Origin: Seonamhaeicola sp.
GTDB lineage: Bacteria; Bacteroidota; Bacteroidia; Flavobacteriales; Flavobacteriaceae
Direction: 5' to 3'
DNA length: 64,000 nt
Assembly: GCF_028281565.1 (NCBI RefSeq)
Contig: NZ_JANQJQ010000009.1
Coordinates: forward strand, 62,001 to 126,000
Both the position numbers and the translations under genes were made by a program. This document shows positions 62,596 through 64,000 of the stretch, piece by piece (position 1 is the first letter of the stretch; every line of letters starts with the position of its first letter). A model generated the notes under the pieces. It had not been told where the DNA came from. It searched no databases and was given only the letters and a program-made list of their open reading frames with translations.

Positions 62596-63483
62596 TTATT
62601 TTTCTTCGAGCTTATTCCATTTAGAATTCATCAATTTTAATCCGTCAATATTTCGATTTAAAACTTTTTGTACGTCTTCGGTTTTAATGTGTCCTAAAAT
62701 GCCCCAGGATCCGTTAAACCCTTCATCCAGTAGTTGCCTGATCATGTCGAATTCATGATCCCCCTGGCCTATTGGCAGGATTTGAGGCCCTTCTTTTTTT
62801 ACCCCGTTTAAATTGACATAGGACAAATAAGGCGTTATCTTTTTTGCAATGGCCGCGAAGTCATCTACGTACTCATGAGCATGATGAAAATTATATACCA
62901 TAGTGATGGCGTCCTGGTTCAATGTTTCCAGAATTTCAACCTGATTATGAGGGCTTCCAAACCAACCATGATGATTGTACAGGGCCAATTTACAATCCAC
63001 TTCATCAGCTTTTAATTTGACAAACTCAATCATTTTAACAGCTAATGCTACGGACTGCTCATGAGTAAGCACTTCAAAAAAATTATTGCTGAAACTTAAC
63101 CATATAGCAGGCTTAGTATCTGTTTCAGCCAGATTGGCCAGCAATTCCTGATTCGTTGGGCTCAACTTGCCTATACTGTCTCTTTTGGCATTTAACCAGA
63201 GAAAAATAGAGGTTATCTCAATATTATTTTCACTGGCGAGTTTGAATTCATCTTTCATTTTACTCAGGTCGCCTTTGCCCTTATTAAAACCGTATTTTGT
63301 AAAGCCCATTTGTTTTAACATGGCAATCCGCTGTTCCGGCGTTCTGTCTAAAGCGTCAAAATCTATGATACACCAAGGAGCTACCTCATCAACTTCGATA
63401 AGTTCTTTCGGTATTTTATTTGCACAGGCAAATAGAAATACCGGAAGAGTCAACAAAACAGTTAGTTTAAAAAGGGTTTTCAT
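62596..63483 (-). CDS. Sugar phosphate isomerase/epimerase-like TIM-barrel lipoprotein
   Basis: A lipoprotein signal ends at VFLFAC (Cys20). The mature protein matches the xylose-isomerase-like TIM-barrel (AP endonuclease 2) superfamily, with metal-type residues in ALYNHHGWFG, MVYNFHHAHEY and QGDHEFDMI. Exported relatives in Bacteroidota are often annotated as sugar phosphate isomerases, but the substrate is unknown. It is separated from the TlpA-like gene by 187 bp without recognised features. Confidence 0.82.
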   Translation of the reverse strand: MKTLFKLTVLLTLPVFLFACANKIPKELIEVDEVAPWCIIDFDALDRTPEQRIAMLKQMGFTKYGFNKGKGDLSKMKDEFKLASENNIEITSIFLWLNAKRDSIGKLSPTNQELLANLAETDTKPAIWLSFSNNFFEVLTHEQSVALAVKMIEFVKLKADEVDCKLALYNHHGWFGSPHNQVEILETLNQDAITMVYNFHHAHEYVDDFAAIAKKITPYLSYVNLNGVKKEGPQILPIGQGDHEFDMIRQLLDEGFNGSWGILGHIKTEDVQKVLNRNIDGLKLMNSKWNKLEEK

Positions 63484-63686
63484 TTAATGCCTTATTTCCT
63501 TTTAAAATGTCATACAACGGAGGTGTATGGTTTGTTACGGATGATTCGTGAGAAACATGCCGTTACCCGCTAAGATAAGTAATACGAGTGAATTTCCTTT
63601 GAGGAAATTCCATAGCAATCAATTATAAATATTGTCAGAAGCAGCCTTTTTTGATCTTCGCAACTTAAATAGGTGAAATCCAGGAA

Positions 63687-64000
63687 TCATAGTGTCCGGC
63701 ACATTATTTTTTCGGTTCTTTCCAATACATCCATCTGAGGTGGTGCCTCTTTGTCGCTAAATCCAAGTTTATAATACAGTTTGTGGGCCTGAGGCATGCT
63801 CATTGTAGTTTGCAGCCAAAGCTCCGTAGCATCATTTTCCATACAACGACTTATGCAACGTTCAATAAGCCTGGTTGCTATACCAAGCTTTCGAAAGTTT
63901 GGATTTATGAATAACTTGGCGAATTCAAAAGTATCCTCATCTAACCGTTTTAAGGCAACGCAGCCCACTATGTCGCTATTATATTTTGCGTAAAACAAAA
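63687..64000 (-). CDS. GNAT-family N-acetyltransferase (5' end beyond the window)
   Basis: The 3' part of a GNAT domain: NFRKLGIATRLIERCISRCM is the acetyl-CoA-binding loop (R-K-x-G-I-A) and AHKLYYKLGFSDKE the C-terminal core. The frame is open to base 64000, so at least the first strands are outside. Substrate unknown. Confidence 0.85.
   Translation of the reverse strand, partial: LFYAKYNSDIVGCVALKRLDEDTFEFAKLFINPNFRKLGIATRLIERCISRCMENDATELWLQTTMSMPQAHKLYYKLGFSDKEAPPQMDVLERTEKIMCRTL

Noticed and set aside
63590-63610. Hairpin GAATTTCC-TTTGA-GGAAATTC as a terminator
   Set aside because: The arms are perfect but no T-run follows on either strand, and it lies between two leftward genes without a clear role.

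Overview
The window reads as chromosomal DNA of a marine-type member of the Bacteroidota, most likely a Flavobacteriaceae species. The DNA is AT-rich. Many short families typical of that group occur (DUF4837, DUF4175, DUF2652, DUF6438, GIN-domain proteins, a CHU_C/type IX secretion C-terminal domain, a Bacteroidetes-type FecI/FecR/TonB-receptor trio). Several genes are preceded by the Bacteroidetes -7 promoter motif TAnnTTTG rather than by clear Shine-Dalgarno sequences. No insertion sequence, prophage, CRISPR array or rRNA operon was seen; one tRNA (Cys) is present.

Layout. 1-8.8 kb: mostly leftward housekeeping and envelope genes (partial conserved protein, GH3-like protein, M23 peptidase, rightward tatA, DUF4837 lipoprotein, MltD-like transglycosylase, pgk, a cyclase-like DUF2652 protein). 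8.9-19.5 kb: holB, then a small polysaccharide locus: a TPR/LuxR-type regulator divergent from a Cys-type sulfatase and a GH117-like glycosidase, followed by a large ThuA/PQQ-dehydrogenase/PKD/cytochrome c lipoprotein and a lipid kinase. 19.5-25.6 kb: TonB receptor with STN domain, FecR anti-sigma factor and ECF sigma factor, divergent from an HExxH lipoprotein; then DUF6438 and OmpH-like lipoproteins. 25.9-34.3 kb: methyltransferase, mnmG, ybeY, DUF4175, gltX; mnmG is bracketed by two identical parS-like palindromes. 34.3-49.3 kb: GDSL hydrolase, outer-membrane barrel, slipin, a small repeat protein, a two-component pair, FemAB-like protein, DUF1761, glnS, intradiol dioxygenase-like lipoprotein, folB, tRNA-Cys, LysE transporter, GIN protein, YbjQ, rnr. 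49.26-49.8 kb: an AT-rich gene-free divergent region with a perfect DnaA box. 49.8-56.2 kb: rpiB, CDF transporter, GNAT, LRR/type IX protein with tandem-OmpA partner, S41 peptidase, rnpA. 56.4-60.3 kb: a compact three-gene operon (GCS2-like ligase with CBS domains, aspartoacylase-like deacylase, GNAT-YoaP). 60.3-64 kb: a toroid-fold protein, SnoaL, TlpA-like, a TIM-barrel lipoprotein and a partial GNAT.

The parS-like sites, mnmG and rnpA (commonly origin-proximal) and the DnaA-box intergenic region together suggest that this window lies close to the chromosomal replication origin. The best candidate for an uncharacterised biochemical module is the 56.4-60.3 kb operon, whose domain set fits amide-bond formation, acyl removal and acylation on a small amino-acid-derived metabolite. 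No function here has been tested; all assignments are from sequence motifs and family knowledge.
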